Position numbers and translations under genes: made by a program
The notes under the pieces: generated by a model
Database searches by the model: none
Told to the model about the DNA's origin: nothing
What the model saw: only the letters and a program-made list of their open reading frames with translations
In this document: in pieces, positions 36,359-45,765 of the stretch
Layout: the number at the start of each line of letters is the position of its first letter
Numbering within the stretch: position 1 is the stretch's first letter
NCBI RefSeq assembly: GCF_004116725.1
Contig: NZ_PDKG01000002.1
Span: 124,001 to 188,000, forward strand
Reading direction: 5' to 3'
Origin: Arcobacter sp. CECT 8986
GTDB taxonomy: Bacteria; Campylobacterota; Campylobacteria; Campylobacterales; Arcobacteraceae
DNA length: 64,000 nt

Positions 36359-37947
36359 TAATTTAATAGGTTTATTAAGCCATTTGCTAGTCTAACTCTC
36401 CAGTTAAAATAATCATGTCCAGAAGGAAAATCCTCATAAAAAACTTGGTATTTTTTTGATATTAAAACATCTTTTAAATGTCTATTTGATTCCAAAATAT
36501 CAATTGGTTTAAACCCAGTTTCAAATAGTCCTGCATTCAAATAGATTTTAATATTTTTTCTTTTTTCTTTTTTTATTTGTCTTGTTAGCCATTGTGTTTT
36601 TTTATCATCTTTTTTACTCCACCAAAATGAACCTGATTGGCTTAATACATTTCCAAAAATATCTGGATACTTAAATGCTACATACATAGATGCTAATCCA
36701 CCATAACTAGAACCCGTTAAAATAACATTTTCTTTTTTTACTTTTTTATTTAATTTTTTTATTACAAAAGGGTATAGTTCTGTTGCCATAAATTTTGCAA
36801 AATCTTCATTACAAGGTAATTCAATACCTCTTTTATTTGCAACATTATCTATAAAAATAGCAACAGTTTGTTTTATTTTTTTTTCATAAATTAAGTTATC
36901 TAAAATTGTAGGAGTAGGAATTTTAGATTGATAAGCTTTACCATCAAATACAAAAAGTAAAGCAAACTCTTTATTTTTATCAAAATTATAGGGAGTATAA
37001 ATATCTATATCTCTTCTATTTTTTAAAATCTCACTACTAATTGAGTAATTCTTTACTATTCCTTTATTTTTACTTTTTTCTAGTGAATAATCTTTTGTAT
37101 TTTTATCATCAATAATTATAGATGAACTTGTATTGTATTTATCACTATTTTTATTTGTTATATATGGAAATTTATTTAAAGGGTCTTTTTGTAAAGTTGC
37201 TAGTATTGCAACTTTTTGTTCTCTTTTTGTTGCTTTTATATTAGGTACATCAGGTGCAAGCTGATAAGATAGCCTTGTTTTTTTTGGAACTATATAACTT
37301 ATATACCAAATATCACTATTTAACAATCTTGCTAATTTTGGATGAGTATGTTCAGGTGCACCTAATAATCTTACATTTCTTTTAGCACCTTTGTATAAAA
37401 AAGTTATTATATATTTGTCAAAATCAACTTTTTCTATTAACGGAGTACCTTTTTTCTTTACCATTTTCCAAAAATTTGAGGTATCATTATTTTTTAGTAG
37501 TAGTTCTTTTTGTTTTTGAAGTATCTTACTAATAATTGGTCTAGATACTTTTTCTTCTTCTTTTAGTTGATTTTCTTTTGGGATGATTTTTTCTATTTTA
37601 AATGAAAAATTTATATCTTTTGATGAAGTTATTACTTCAAATAGATATTTTCCAGATGAAGGAATTATTGTATGAATTGTTCCATATTTTTGATTTTGTT
37701 TTTTTAATATTCTTATTTGAGATTTTTTATTTTTTAATACAAAATTTTTAAAGTCATTATCAGCTTTAAAATTTGCTATTAAATAATCTTCTTTTTTTAA
37801 CTCTATTTCAAAAGTATATGAACTGTTTTTTTCTATTTTTACTTCTTTCTCAAAGTTTAATTTTTTTGCATTTATGCTTTGAAAATTTAATAAAAAAAGT
37901 AAAGAGAAAAAAATACTCTTTACTAATATGTTAGAATTTATAAACAA
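36358..37947 (-). CDS. Enterochelin esterase-like hydrolase, exported
   Basis: The 529-residue protein has a signal peptide (about 1-27) and a beta-rich N-terminal part resembling the Fes N-terminal domain. The alpha/beta-hydrolase domain carries the nucleophile elbow GSSYGG (about 411-416) and a late SGHDYFNW that supplies the catalytic His. Fes/IroE-type enzymes hydrolyse ferric catecholate siderophores to release iron. A signal peptide points to periplasmic action, as for IroE, while the two-domain length is like Fes. It overlaps the TonB-dependent receptor gene by 17 bases, so uptake and hydrolysis are expressed together. Confidence 0.85.
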   Translation of the reverse strand: MFINSNILVKSIFFSLLFLLNFQSINAKKLNFEKEVKIEKNSSYTFEIELKKEDYLIANFKADNDFKNFVLKNKKSQIRILKKQNQKYGTIHTIIPSSGKYLFEVITSSKDINFSFKIEKIIPKENQLKEEEKVSRPIISKILQKQKELLLKNNDTSNFWKMVKKKGTPLIEKVDFDKYIITFLYKGAKRNVRLLGAPEHTHPKLARLLNSDIWYISYIVPKKTRLSYQLAPDVPNIKATKREQKVAILATLQKDPLNKFPYITNKNSDKYNTSSSIIIDDKNTKDYSLEKSKNKGIVKNYSISSEILKNRRDIDIYTPYNFDKNKEFALLFVFDGKAYQSKIPTPTILDNLIYEKKIKQTVAIFIDNVANKRGIELPCNEDFAKFMATELYPFVIKKLNKKVKKENVILTGSSYGGLASMYVAFKYPDIFGNVLSQSGSFWWSKKDDKKTQWLTRQIKKEKRKNIKIYLNAGLFETGFKPIDILESNRHLKDVLISKKYQVFYEDFPSGHDYFNWRVRLANGLINLLN

Positions 37948-40033
37948 GTGAAGCTCCTATTCTTCTTGGTGTTGCATAGTTTGCGTAAGTTTGTTTTATT
38001 AATCCACCATAATATTTTTCATTAGTTAAGTTTGTTGCATTGATATTTAAATCAAGGTTTTTACTTATTTGATAATTTGCCATTAAATCAATAGTTTTAA
38101 TAGCTCTTTGACTAATTGTATATGAACTTCTTTGAGTTTTTATTGCTTCTTGATAACTAAATGCTGCACCAACTTTTAATGCAGGTATAAAGCTTGGATT
38201 ATATGTAATTGAAGCTCTTAATAACTCTTTTGGTAAGTATGTATTGAAATCTTCATCATTATCATCTTTAGTTGTAAATTTTGTATATCCTAAACTCATA
38301 TTAATATTATCAGTTAAACTACCATTAGCTTCAATTTCGAAACCTTTTGTTTTTACACCATCATTTGAAGTATAATAAGTTCTTCCATCACTTAATGTTC
38401 CTCCATAAGCTGCAATATTGTCTTGTTCTGTTTTAAATACTGAGATATTTGTATTTAATTTACCATTAAAAAATGATGTTTTTATTCCTGCTTCATAACT
38501 TTTCCCTTCAGCTGGGTCAATTAAACTTTTATTTTCATCAATATAATTTTGAGGCTCAAATGTAGTAGTGTAACTTACATATGTAGATAAATTGTCATTT
38601 ATTTTATAAACTAACCCTGCATAAGGAGTAAATACACCATTATCTTTAGTCTCTTCTTCACTTCCAAAGTTAATACCTTCTGTTTTCCAATTTGTAATTC
38701 TTGTTCCTACTAATAAACTAAGATTATCTAAAATATGATAGTTTGTTGCAAAATATAGTGCAGCTTGTTTTTCTGTATAATCAGTTAAAACTTCAGTTGC
38801 ATAAGCTGAAGAGTAATCACTTGTATTTCCATTCCAATGGTCTAAATCAACATCAACTCCTAGAGAACCTAAAAAGCCTCTATGTGCAGTTTCATCTTTA
38901 GTTCTTCTTGCAAAATTAACACCAATTACAGCACTATGCTCTTGACCAAATAAAGAGTAATTACCATCATAGCTAATATCAATTGAGTGTTCTTTTGTTT
39001 CGCTATTTGTTTTTTGAACTAAGTCTGTTTTATAACCTATCTCATTTTGATTTGGAATTCCCCAAAAATTAACTAAATTTGAATCTTCTTTAGTTTTTTT
39101 AAATAGATAATTTGCATTTAATTGCCAATCATTAGAAAATGTTTTTCTAATCTTCGCATATGCTTCTAAAGTTTTTACATCTCTATATGCCCAATTTGGT
39201 GATGGATTTGCTGAGATATCATAATTTGTAGCTTTACCATTTGAATATACAGTTGGAATTCCACCCCATTGAGAGCTATCATTATCATCTTTATAGTATG
39301 AAAATCCAGTAGTAAGTAATAATGTATCACTTAAATCTGCTTCTACAATTGCAGAAAATAAAGTAGAATCAGATTCATATCTATCCAAATAAGAATCAGT
39401 ATCTTCTTTTGCTGCTATTATTCTTCCTCTTACTGTTCCTTCTTCATTTAATGCACTTGATACATCTAAATCAAATCTTTTGTAATTCCAAGAACCTGCT
39501 GATAATTTTACACTTCCTTTTAACTCTTTTGTTGGTTTTTTTCTTATTAAGTTTACAGTTGCTCCTGGATTTCCATGTGCACTTGTAAGTCCAGTTGCTC
39601 CTTTTGTAACTTCAACTCTATCAAATAGAGCCATATCCATATCACCATTTAAGTAATTTCCACTTAAAGGAAGACTAACTCCATCAATTTGAATATTTGT
39701 TATATTGAATCCTCTTGAAGTGAATTGAACTCTATCTTGTTCTGCTTGTTCAACATAAATTCCATTACTACTATTTAAAACATCTTCTAAAGTAGTAAGA
39801 TTAAAATCTTTCATTTTTTGTGAAGTTGTAACACTTACACTTTGTGGAGTTTCTAATAAATCTAAATTCATTTTAGTAGCAGATTTTGTAGATTTTATTG
39901 TATATATATTACTATTTTCTGTGATAGTATCAGATGAACCTATTACATCAACAGAACCTATGTCTTCTGCATAGATATTTGGTATTAATGCAATTGAAGT
40001 AATTAAAGACATGATAATTTTTTTATGAGTCAT
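37931..40033 (-). CDS. TonB-dependent siderophore receptor
   Basis: The 700-residue outer-membrane receptor has a signal peptide (cleavage near IYAED), a TonB-box-like region, and a plug domain (LLETPQSVSVTTSQKMKDF, DGVSLPLSGNYLNGDMDMALFDRVEVTKGATGL, GNPGATVNLIRKKP). A 22-strand type barrel follows, ending in a terminal aromatic residue (ASLVYKF). The plug is of the FhuE/FpvA/FoxA type; with a Fes-like partner a catecholate ligand is likely. A Fur-like palindrome lies 20 bases upstream. The promoter region is shared with a divergent response regulator. Confidence 0.93.
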   Translation of the reverse strand: MTHKKIIMSLITSIALIPNIYAEDIGSVDVIGSSDTITENSNIYTIKSTKSATKMNLDLLETPQSVSVTTSQKMKDFNLTTLEDVLNSSNGIYVEQAEQDRVQFTSRGFNITNIQIDGVSLPLSGNYLNGDMDMALFDRVEVTKGATGLTSAHGNPGATVNLIRKKPTKELKGSVKLSAGSWNYKRFDLDVSSALNEEGTVRGRIIAAKEDTDSYLDRYESDSTLFSAIVEADLSDTLLLTTGFSYYKDDNDSSQWGGIPTVYSNGKATNYDISANPSPNWAYRDVKTLEAYAKIRKTFSNDWQLNANYLFKKTKEDSNLVNFWGIPNQNEIGYKTDLVQKTNSETKEHSIDISYDGNYSLFGQEHSAVIGVNFARRTKDETAHRGFLGSLGVDVDLDHWNGNTSDYSSAYATEVLTDYTEKQAALYFATNYHILDNLSLLVGTRITNWKTEGINFGSEEETKDNGVFTPYAGLVYKINDNLSTYVSYTTTFEPQNYIDENKSLIDPAEGKSYEAGIKTSFFNGKLNTNISVFKTEQDNIAAYGGTLSDGRTYYTSNDGVKTKGFEIEANGSLTDNINMSLGYTKFTTKDDNDEDFNTYLPKELLRASITYNPSFIPALKVGAAFSYQEAIKTQRSSYTISQRAIKTIDLMANYQISKNLDLNINATNLTNEKYYGGLIKQTYANYATPRRIGASLVYKF

Positions 40034-40052
40034 AATTTAACCTTTGTTTAAA

Positions 40053-40069
40053 ATGATATTGAGTATCAT
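40053..40069. promoter_or_regulatory. Fur-like box between siderophore receptor and response regulator
   Basis: ATGATATT, G and AGTATCAT make a perfect 8-1-8 inverted repeat. The 7-1-7 core (TGATATT-G-AGTATCA) is close to the Fur consensus TGATAAT-N-ATTATCA, with one changed base per arm. It is 20 bases from the receptor start and 41 bases from the response regulator start, so iron-dependent repression of the receptor is expected. Confidence 0.75.
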
Positions 40070-40109
40070 AACTAAATTAAATCACTCTCAAATCACATAA
40101 GGTAAATTA

Positions 40110-40832
40110 ATGTCAAAAGTTTCAAATTTTGTAAAAGAAAATATTTCTATATTGATAGTAGAAGATGAAACAGTATTAGCAATAGGAATGGAATATTCAT
40201 TACAAAATATGGGTTATAATATCAGTGGAATAGAATCATCTGCACAAAATGCTATTAATCATGTAAGACAAAATAGACCAGATATTATAATAATGGATAT
40301 TAATTTAAAAGGTGATGTTTCAGGAACAACCGCTGCAAAACAAATTTGGCAATATTATAAAGTTCCTATAATATTTTTAACTTCATATAGTGATGAAAAA
40401 ACTATAAAAAAAGCTATTGAGTGTGAGCCATATGGTTATTTACTAAAGCCTTGTAAAGATGATGAATTAAATATTGCAATTCAAGTTGCAATATATAAAC
40501 ATAACTATTTTTTTAAAAATATCAAAACTTTTAATAAAACAGATAATTTAATAAAATTGACAAATAAAGTAGATTTTCATAAGGGTAAATCTTTACTTTA
40601 TTATGAAAATAATCCAATAAAATTGACAGGAAATGAGACAAAATTATTTGAAATTTTATGTGAAAATATTGGTGAAACAGTTAGTTTTGAAAGAATAAGT
40701 TCTTATATTTGGAGAGATGGTTTTTATGATTTAGGAAAATTAAGAACATTAATTTATAGAGTAAAACAGAAAACAAAAGAGGACTTAATTCAAAGTGTTT
40801 TTGAAGTAGGTTATAAAATAGAAGAATTTTAA
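40110..40832 (+). CDS. Response regulator, receiver plus winged-helix output
   Basis: The 240-residue protein has a receiver domain (acidic pair in VEDE at 17-20, phosphoacceptor D63 in IIIMDINLKG, then FLTSY and LLKPC with the conserved Lys) and a C-terminal OmpR-like winged helix (about 150-238; LTGNETKLFEILCENIG, VSFERISSYIWRDG, LRTLIYRVKQKT). It is followed after one base by its histidine kinase and then by a TRAP transporter operon. The paired palindromes at 42683-42722 are a candidate target. It is also divergent from the siderophore receptor, so either could be controlled. Confidence 0.9.
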   Translation: MSKVSNFVKENISILIVEDETVLAIGMEYSLQNMGYNISGIESSAQNAINHVRQNRPDIIIMDINLKGDVSGTTAAKQIWQYYKVPIIFLTSYSDEKTIKKAIECEPYGYLLKPCKDDELNIAIQVAIYKHNYFFKNIKTFNKTDNLIKLTNKVDFHKGKSLLYYENNPIKLTGNETKLFEILCENIGETVSFERISSYIWRDGFYDLGKLRTLIYRVKQKTKEDLIQSVFEVGYKIEEF

Positions 40833-40833
40833 C

Positions 40834-42654
40834 TTGCGACAATTAAGAAAAAAACTACCTCTGTCTTTAAAGATTGTATTATCATTTTTTATATTAGGAG
40901 TTATTTTATTAACACTTCTTTTTATTCTTATTATTCCTAATATAAAAAAGAAAGATTATGAAAGTGCTATATTTCAAACAGAAAAAATTGTTTTATTGAC
41001 AAGGCAAGAGATAAAACTAGTAGTTGAGTATTTTAGAAGATATGGTAATAGTGAAACAACTATTCATAAAATGGATATTTCTAATCAAATAGAAAAGATA
41101 AAACTAAAAGAAAAGTATAATAAAAAATATAACAATTTACATACTGATTTAGAAAAAATATCAAATAATTATACTTGTAGTATTAAATTAAATAATAATT
41201 TAATATTTAAAAACTCAAATATCACAAAAAGCTATTCTGAAAATAAATTTGAAAACAATAATTGGATAGTAAAAAGTGCAGTTGATTATGAAACTATTTG
41301 TCCCCATGAAAAATACTATTTATACAAAACAAAAATAGCAAACGATAATCTTTATTTAACTTGTGATTCTAATTTCAAACAAAACTCTTTTAATATAGAA
41401 GCTCATGTTAAAAAGACAGTACAAAAAGGATTTGAACTTACTCAAAATATTCATGAAGGAAAAATATATCTTATTTGGATAAATAAAAATATAAAAAATC
41501 TAAATTTAAATTTTGAGAATTTAGAAAATAAAAATGATAAAAATTTTTGTGTTAGTAATATCTCAAGTATAAAAATACCAAAAACTGGAGAGTTAAAAGT
41601 AAAAAATATTTTTGAGGTAGATGATATAAAAACATTTGAACACAAATTGGAAAATAAAGATGCTCTTACTTGGGTTAGTAAAATATATGAAGATGAAAAT
41701 GAGAAGTTTTTTTTAATTCTAACTTCTTATAAAAAAGATTTTGAAAATAGTTTAAACAATAGCTTTTTAAATATCTTACCAATTTCTATTATTGCATTGA
41801 TTGTATCAATTTGTGTAGGTTTTTTAATATTTAGAAGATGGATAAAAAGTATAGAAAAACTCTCATTTACAGCACGAAATATATGTAGTGGAAATTTGAG
41901 TTTACGAAGTAATATAAAAGGTGATGATGATATTGGAGTTTTAGGTGTTGCTTTTGATACGATGTTAAATACATTGGAAGATAATATAAAACAGTTAGAT
42001 TTAAAAGTAGAAAATAGAACAAAAGAGTTAACTCAATCTTTAGATGAAAAAGAGACATTATTAAAAGAGATACATCACAGAGTTAAAAACAATTTAGCAA
42101 TGACTATAAACTTTATAAAATTTCAAAAATATAAAGTTGATAATAACACTACAAAACAGATGCTAACACAAATAGAAAATAGAGTATATACTATGGAGTT
42201 ATTGCATAGAAAATTGTATGAATCTAAAGATTTAAATTCAATAGATATAAAAAAATATATAAGTGAATTGGTAAATGATTTCTCAAAAAGTTTTGATGAT
42301 AAAAATATAAATATTACATTAGATATTGATTTGGCTTTTTTAAGTATTGATTATGCGATGCCTTGTGGTTTAATTATCAATGAGGCATTAACTAATTCAT
42401 ATAAATATGCTTTTAAAAGTGATACAAATAATCAAATAAAAATAAGTTTTAAAGTAGATAATTATAAAAATTGTATTTTAAATATTAAAGATAATGGAAT
42501 AGGATTACCAGATGATTTTGATCTTAATAGGGCAAAAAGTTTAGGATTGAGATTAATATATTCAATATCAAAAAATCAACTTTTAGGAAAAATAGAGCAT
42601 ATAAAAAAGGAAGGAACAGAGTTTAAAATAGAGTTTAAAATAATGGAAAATTGA
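40834..42654 (+). CDS. Sensor histidine kinase, HisKA_2 type
   Basis: The 606-residue kinase begins at TTG. Transmembrane segments near 13-36 and 311-333 enclose a periplasmic sensor domain of about 270 residues with no clear family. A HAMP domain follows (about 335-385), then a HisKA_2 dimerisation domain with HHRVKNN at 414-420 (phosphoacceptor one of the two His), and a HATPase domain with INEALTNSYKYAF and DNGIGLPD. HisKA_2 kinases paired with REC-winged-helix regulators are often found beside TRAP transporters in Campylobacterota, so a dicarboxylate signal is my leading guess. Confidence 0.88.
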   Translation: MRQLRKKLPLSLKIVLSFFILGVILLTLLFILIIPNIKKKDYESAIFQTEKIVLLTRQEIKLVVEYFRRYGNSETTIHKMDISNQIEKIKLKEKYNKKYNNLHTDLEKISNNYTCSIKLNNNLIFKNSNITKSYSENKFENNNWIVKSAVDYETICPHEKYYLYKTKIANDNLYLTCDSNFKQNSFNIEAHVKKTVQKGFELTQNIHEGKIYLIWINKNIKNLNLNFENLENKNDKNFCVSNISSIKIPKTGELKVKNIFEVDDIKTFEHKLENKDALTWVSKIYEDENEKFFLILTSYKKDFENSLNNSFLNILPISIIALIVSICVGFLIFRRWIKSIEKLSFTARNICSGNLSLRSNIKGDDDIGVLGVAFDTMLNTLEDNIKQLDLKVENRTKELTQSLDEKETLLKEIHHRVKNNLAMTINFIKFQKYKVDNNTTKQMLTQIENRVYTMELLHRKLYESKDLNSIDIKKYISELVNDFSKSFDDKNINITLDIDLAFLSIDYAMPCGLIINEALTNSYKYAFKSDTNNQIKISFKVDNYKNCILNIKDNGIGLPDDFDLNRAKSLGLRLIYSISKNQLLGKIEHIKKEGTEFKIEFKIMEN

Positions 42655-42682
42655 TTAATATTGTCAAAATTAATAAAATATT

Positions 42683-42722
42683 TTACAAATATTTTGTAAT
42701 AAATTTACAAATTTGTTGTAAA
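42683..42722. promoter_or_regulatory. Two tandem palindromes upstream of dctPQM
   Basis: Site 1 is TTACAAA-TAT-TTTGTAA (42683-42699) and site 2 is TTTACAA-ATTTG-TTGTAAA (42704-42722). Both are perfect in their arms and share TTACAA/TTGTAA. Their centres are about 22 bases apart, two helical turns, so two dimers would sit on the same face. They are candidate binding sites for the response regulator at 40110. Confidence 0.6.
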
Positions 42723-42786
42723 TAAAAACAGAATTTAAGAGAGAAATTATTCTAAAAATGTTAATTTTTATGTGGATTGATATAGT

Positions 42787-42811
42787 AAGCAATTCGATTG
42801 CTTTTATTTTT
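42787..42811 (+). terminator. Terminator hairpin in the leader between kinase and dctP
   Basis: AAGCAAT, TCG and ATTGCTT form a perfect 7-3-7 hairpin followed by TTATTTTT. It lies downstream of the paired palindromes and 52 bases before dctP. It may end the kinase transcript, or act as an attenuator if the dctP promoter lies upstream of it. Confidence 0.6.
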
Positions 42812-42863
42812 AGTAAAAATTTTTAATTACTTTAAAATCCATTTAGATTAATAGGAGAATAAA

Positions 42864-43865
42864 ATGAATCCAAAATTCATTAAAGGATTACTATTATCTT
42901 CTTTAATTGCAATAAGTGCACAAGCTGCAACATGGAAGTATGCAATTGAAGAGAGTATTAGTGATGTTCAAGGCGTTTATGCCACCAAGTTTAAAGAGTA
43001 TATTGAAAAGAACTCTTCAAATAAAATAAAGATTTATCCTTATGGAACATTAGGTGAATCAGTAGATGTTATGGAGCAAGTTCAAGCTGGTATTATTGAG
43101 TTTATTGACCAATCTCCAGGATTTACAGGAACTTTAATTCCGGAAGCTCAAGCATTTTTACTTCCTTATGTATTTCCAGAAAATAGTAAAGCAATAGATA
43201 ACTTTTTCAAAAACTCAAAAGCAATAAATGAGATGTTTCCTAAGCTTTATGAAAAGAAAGGATTACAGTTACTTAAAATGTTTCCAGAAGGAGCAGTTTC
43301 AATAACTACACAAAAACCTTTTTATAAACCACAAGATCTAAATGGTAAAAAAATTCGTGTTATGACATCACCTTTACTTGTAGAAACATATAAAGCCTTT
43401 GGTGCTGTTCCTACTCCATTAGCATGGGGAGAAGTTTATGGTTCTTTACAAACAAAAATTATTGATGGTCAAGAAAATCCAATGTTTTGGATAGAGTCTT
43501 CTAAATTATATGAAGTATCTAAAGTAATCACAGATATTGGACATAATATTTTTACTACTGCTGTAATGGCAAATAAAACTTTTTATAACTCTTTATCTAA
43601 AGAAAATAAAAAACTAATACAAAAAGCAAGTAAATATGCATTTGAGTATATTTTAGATTATCAAAAAAGTATTATTAAAAAAGCAAAAGATAAAATCAAA
43701 AAAGAGAAACCTTCTATAAAATTTGTAACACTAACAAACAAACAAAGAGAACCATTTAGAGAAGCTGCAAAAGATGTATATAAAAAATATGTTGAAATGA
43801 CAGGTGAAAGTGGAAAGAAAATTTTAGAGCAAATGTTAGTTGATTTAAAAGAGGCGTCAAAGTAG
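42864..43865 (+). CDS. dctP: TRAP transporter substrate-binding protein DctP
   Basis: The 333-residue periplasmic binding protein has a signal peptide ending AISAQA (about 1-22) and the DctP family features: FKEYIEKNSSNKIKIYPYGTLG, a MEQVQAGIIEF helix, and KKIRVMTSPLLVETYKAFGAVPTPLAWGEVYGSLQTKIIDGQENP, which carries the conserved substrate-binding Arg. The likely ligand is a C4-dicarboxylate or another organic acid. AGGAG lies six bases upstream. It is the first gene of dctPQM. Confidence 0.92.
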   Translation: MNPKFIKGLLLSSLIAISAQAATWKYAIEESISDVQGVYATKFKEYIEKNSSNKIKIYPYGTLGESVDVMEQVQAGIIEFIDQSPGFTGTLIPEAQAFLLPYVFPENSKAIDNFFKNSKAINEMFPKLYEKKGLQLLKMFPEGAVSITTQKPFYKPQDLNGKKIRVMTSPLLVETYKAFGAVPTPLAWGEVYGSLQTKIIDGQENPMFWIESSKLYEVSKVITDIGHNIFTTAVMANKTFYNSLSKENKKLIQKASKYAFEYILDYQKSIIKKAKDKIKKEKPSIKFVTLTNKQREPFREAAKDVYKKYVEMTGESGKKILEQMLVDLKEASK

Positions 43866-43869
43866 ATTA

Positions 43870-44439
43870 ATGAAATATTATTTTAATAAAACATCTAAAA
43901 CTTTACAAGTTTTACTTGATAAAGTAGATAATACTCTAAGCAAGATTGAATCTATCTTGCTTGGATTGGGTGTAATATTGATGGCTTTAAATACAATCAT
44001 CAATGTAATAGGTAGATTTGTTTTTAATCACAGTTTTTTCTTTAGTGCTGAATTAAATAGAATATTAATTATTTTAATAACCTTCGCTGGAATGGGTTAT
44101 GCTGCAAGAAGAGGGCGTCATATTAGGATGTCTGCAATATATGATGCACTTCCTAAAAAATTAAAAAAGATATTTATGATATTTATATGTTTAATTACTT
44201 CATTTGTAATGTTTTCACTTTTTTATTTTTCTTTGGATTATATAAATAAATTAATCATCTCAGGAAGAATTTTGCCTTCACTTCAAATACCAGTTTATAT
44301 TACATATATTTGGGTTCCCATAGGTTTTTTTATTACAGCAATACAATATTTTTTAACTGTGATTAAAAATATAATAGAAAAAGATGATGTATATTTATCA
44401 ACAGAAGTTATCGATGAATATCATGATGTTGATGTGTAA
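43870..44439 (+). CDS. dctQ: TRAP transporter small permease DctQ
   Basis: The 189-residue inner-membrane protein has four transmembrane segments (about 30-52, 62-80, 97-120 and 138-160) in the DctQ pattern. The conserved loop after the second segment is YAARRGRHIRMSAIYD, corresponding to the family A-x2-R-x4-H-I-x-[M/V]. It follows dctP by four bases. Confidence 0.92.
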   Translation: MKYYFNKTSKTLQVLLDKVDNTLSKIESILLGLGVILMALNTIINVIGRFVFNHSFFFSAELNRILIILITFAGMGYAARRGRHIRMSAIYDALPKKLKKIFMIFICLITSFVMFSLFYFSLDYINKLIISGRILPSLQIPVYITYIWVPIGFFITAIQYFLTVIKNIIEKDDVYLSTEVIDEYHDVDV

Positions 44440-44454
44440 ACAGAGGTAAAATAA

Positions 44455-45741
44455 ATGGCTTTATTAATATTTTCTGTTATGTTAGGACTTTTACTTTTAG
44501 GTTTTCCAATGATTGTTCCTTTAGTTGTAGGAACTTTTGTAGGATTTATAGAGATATTTGGTGATGTTAGTAAAATGCAGTTTGTAATTCAGCAGTTTTT
44601 AGCTGGAATAAAACCCGCTTCTTTAGTTGCTGTTCCTATGTTTATTTTTGCTGCTGATATTATGACAAGAGGTCAATCAGCAAATAGATTAATCGAAATG
44701 GTTATGAAATTTATAGGACATATAAAAGGAGGTTTAGCTGTTAGTACTTCTGCTGCTTGTACTCTTTTTGGTGCAGTTTCTGGTTCTACACAAGCAACTG
44801 TTGTTGCAGTTGGTTCGCCTTTACGTCCAAAGATGTTAAAAGCTGGATATAAAGACTCTTTTATTTTGGCTTTGATTATTAATTCAAGTGATATTGCTTT
44901 TTTAATTCCACCTAGTATTGGTATGATTATTTATGGAGTAATTTCAGAAACTTCAATTGCTGAGTTATTTATAGCAGGAATAGGTCCAGGACTTTTAATA
45001 CTATTACTTTTTTCAATTTATAGTGTTATTTATGCAGTTGTAAATGATGTTCCAACAGAGCCAAAAGCTAGTTGGAGAAGTAGACTAAAAGCAGTAAAAC
45101 AAGCCTTATGGCCACTTGGTTTTCCTATTATAATTGTAGGAGGAATTTATGGTGGAATATTTAGTCCAACTGAGGCTGCTTCAATATGTGTTTTATATGC
45201 AATTATTTTAGAAACTTTAGTTTTTAAAACTATGAAATTAAAAGATGTATTTGATACTGCAAAATCTACTGGATTAATAACAGGAGTTGTATTTATTTTA
45301 GTTGCTGCAGGTGCTGCATTTTCTTGGGTTATTTCATTTGCTCAAATACCTCAAGAACTTCTATCTTCAATAGGTATAAACCAAATGCAACCAAAAGAGA
45401 TTTTGTTTGTTATTTCTATTGCATTTTTTATTGGATGTATGTTTGTTGACCCAATTGTTGTGATTTTGATATTAGTTCCAATTTTTGCACCAGTTGTAAA
45501 AAGTGTAGGATTAGACCCTGTTTTAGTTGGTACAATTATTACTTTACAAGTTGCAATTGGTTCGGCAACTCCACCATTTGGATGTGATATTTTTACTGCA
45601 ATTGCTGTATTTAAAAGACCTTATGTTGAAGTTATAAGAGGAACATTACCTTTTGTTTTGATACTATTTTTTGTAACAGCAATGCTTATATTTTTCCCAG
45701 ATATATCGCTGTTTTTAAGGGATTTAGCTTTTAAAGAATAG
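44455..45741 (+). CDS. dctM: TRAP transporter large permease DctM
   Basis: The 428-residue transport subunit of the TRAP system has about twelve hydrophobic segments and the DctM hallmarks: AVPMFIFAADIMTRG, GAVSGSTQATVVAVGSPLRP, SSDIAFLIPPSIGMIIYGV, GIFSPTEAASICVLYA and SATPPFGCDIF. It uses the sodium gradient to move the DctP-bound acid inward. A strong hairpin (45734-45765) follows the stop codon. Confidence 0.95.
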   Translation: MALLIFSVMLGLLLLGFPMIVPLVVGTFVGFIEIFGDVSKMQFVIQQFLAGIKPASLVAVPMFIFAADIMTRGQSANRLIEMVMKFIGHIKGGLAVSTSAACTLFGAVSGSTQATVVAVGSPLRPKMLKAGYKDSFILALIINSSDIAFLIPPSIGMIIYGVISETSIAELFIAGIGPGLLILLLFSIYSVIYAVVNDVPTEPKASWRSRLKAVKQALWPLGFPIIIVGGIYGGIFSPTEAASICVLYAIILETLVFKTMKLKDVFDTAKSTGLITGVVFILVAAGAAFSWVISFAQIPQELLSSIGINQMQPKEILFVISIAFFIGCMFVDPIVVILILVPIFAPVVKSVGLDPVLVGTIITLQVAIGSATPPFGCDIFTAIAVFKRPYVEVIRGTLPFVLILFFVTAMLIFFPDISLFLRDLAFKE

Positions 45742-45765
45742 ACTTCAATTATGAAGTCTATTCTT
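45734..45765. terminator. Bidirectional terminator between dctM and HD gene
   Basis: A perfect 13-base stem (AAGAATAGACTTC and its complement) with a six-base loop spans the two convergent stop codons. Confidence 0.8.
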
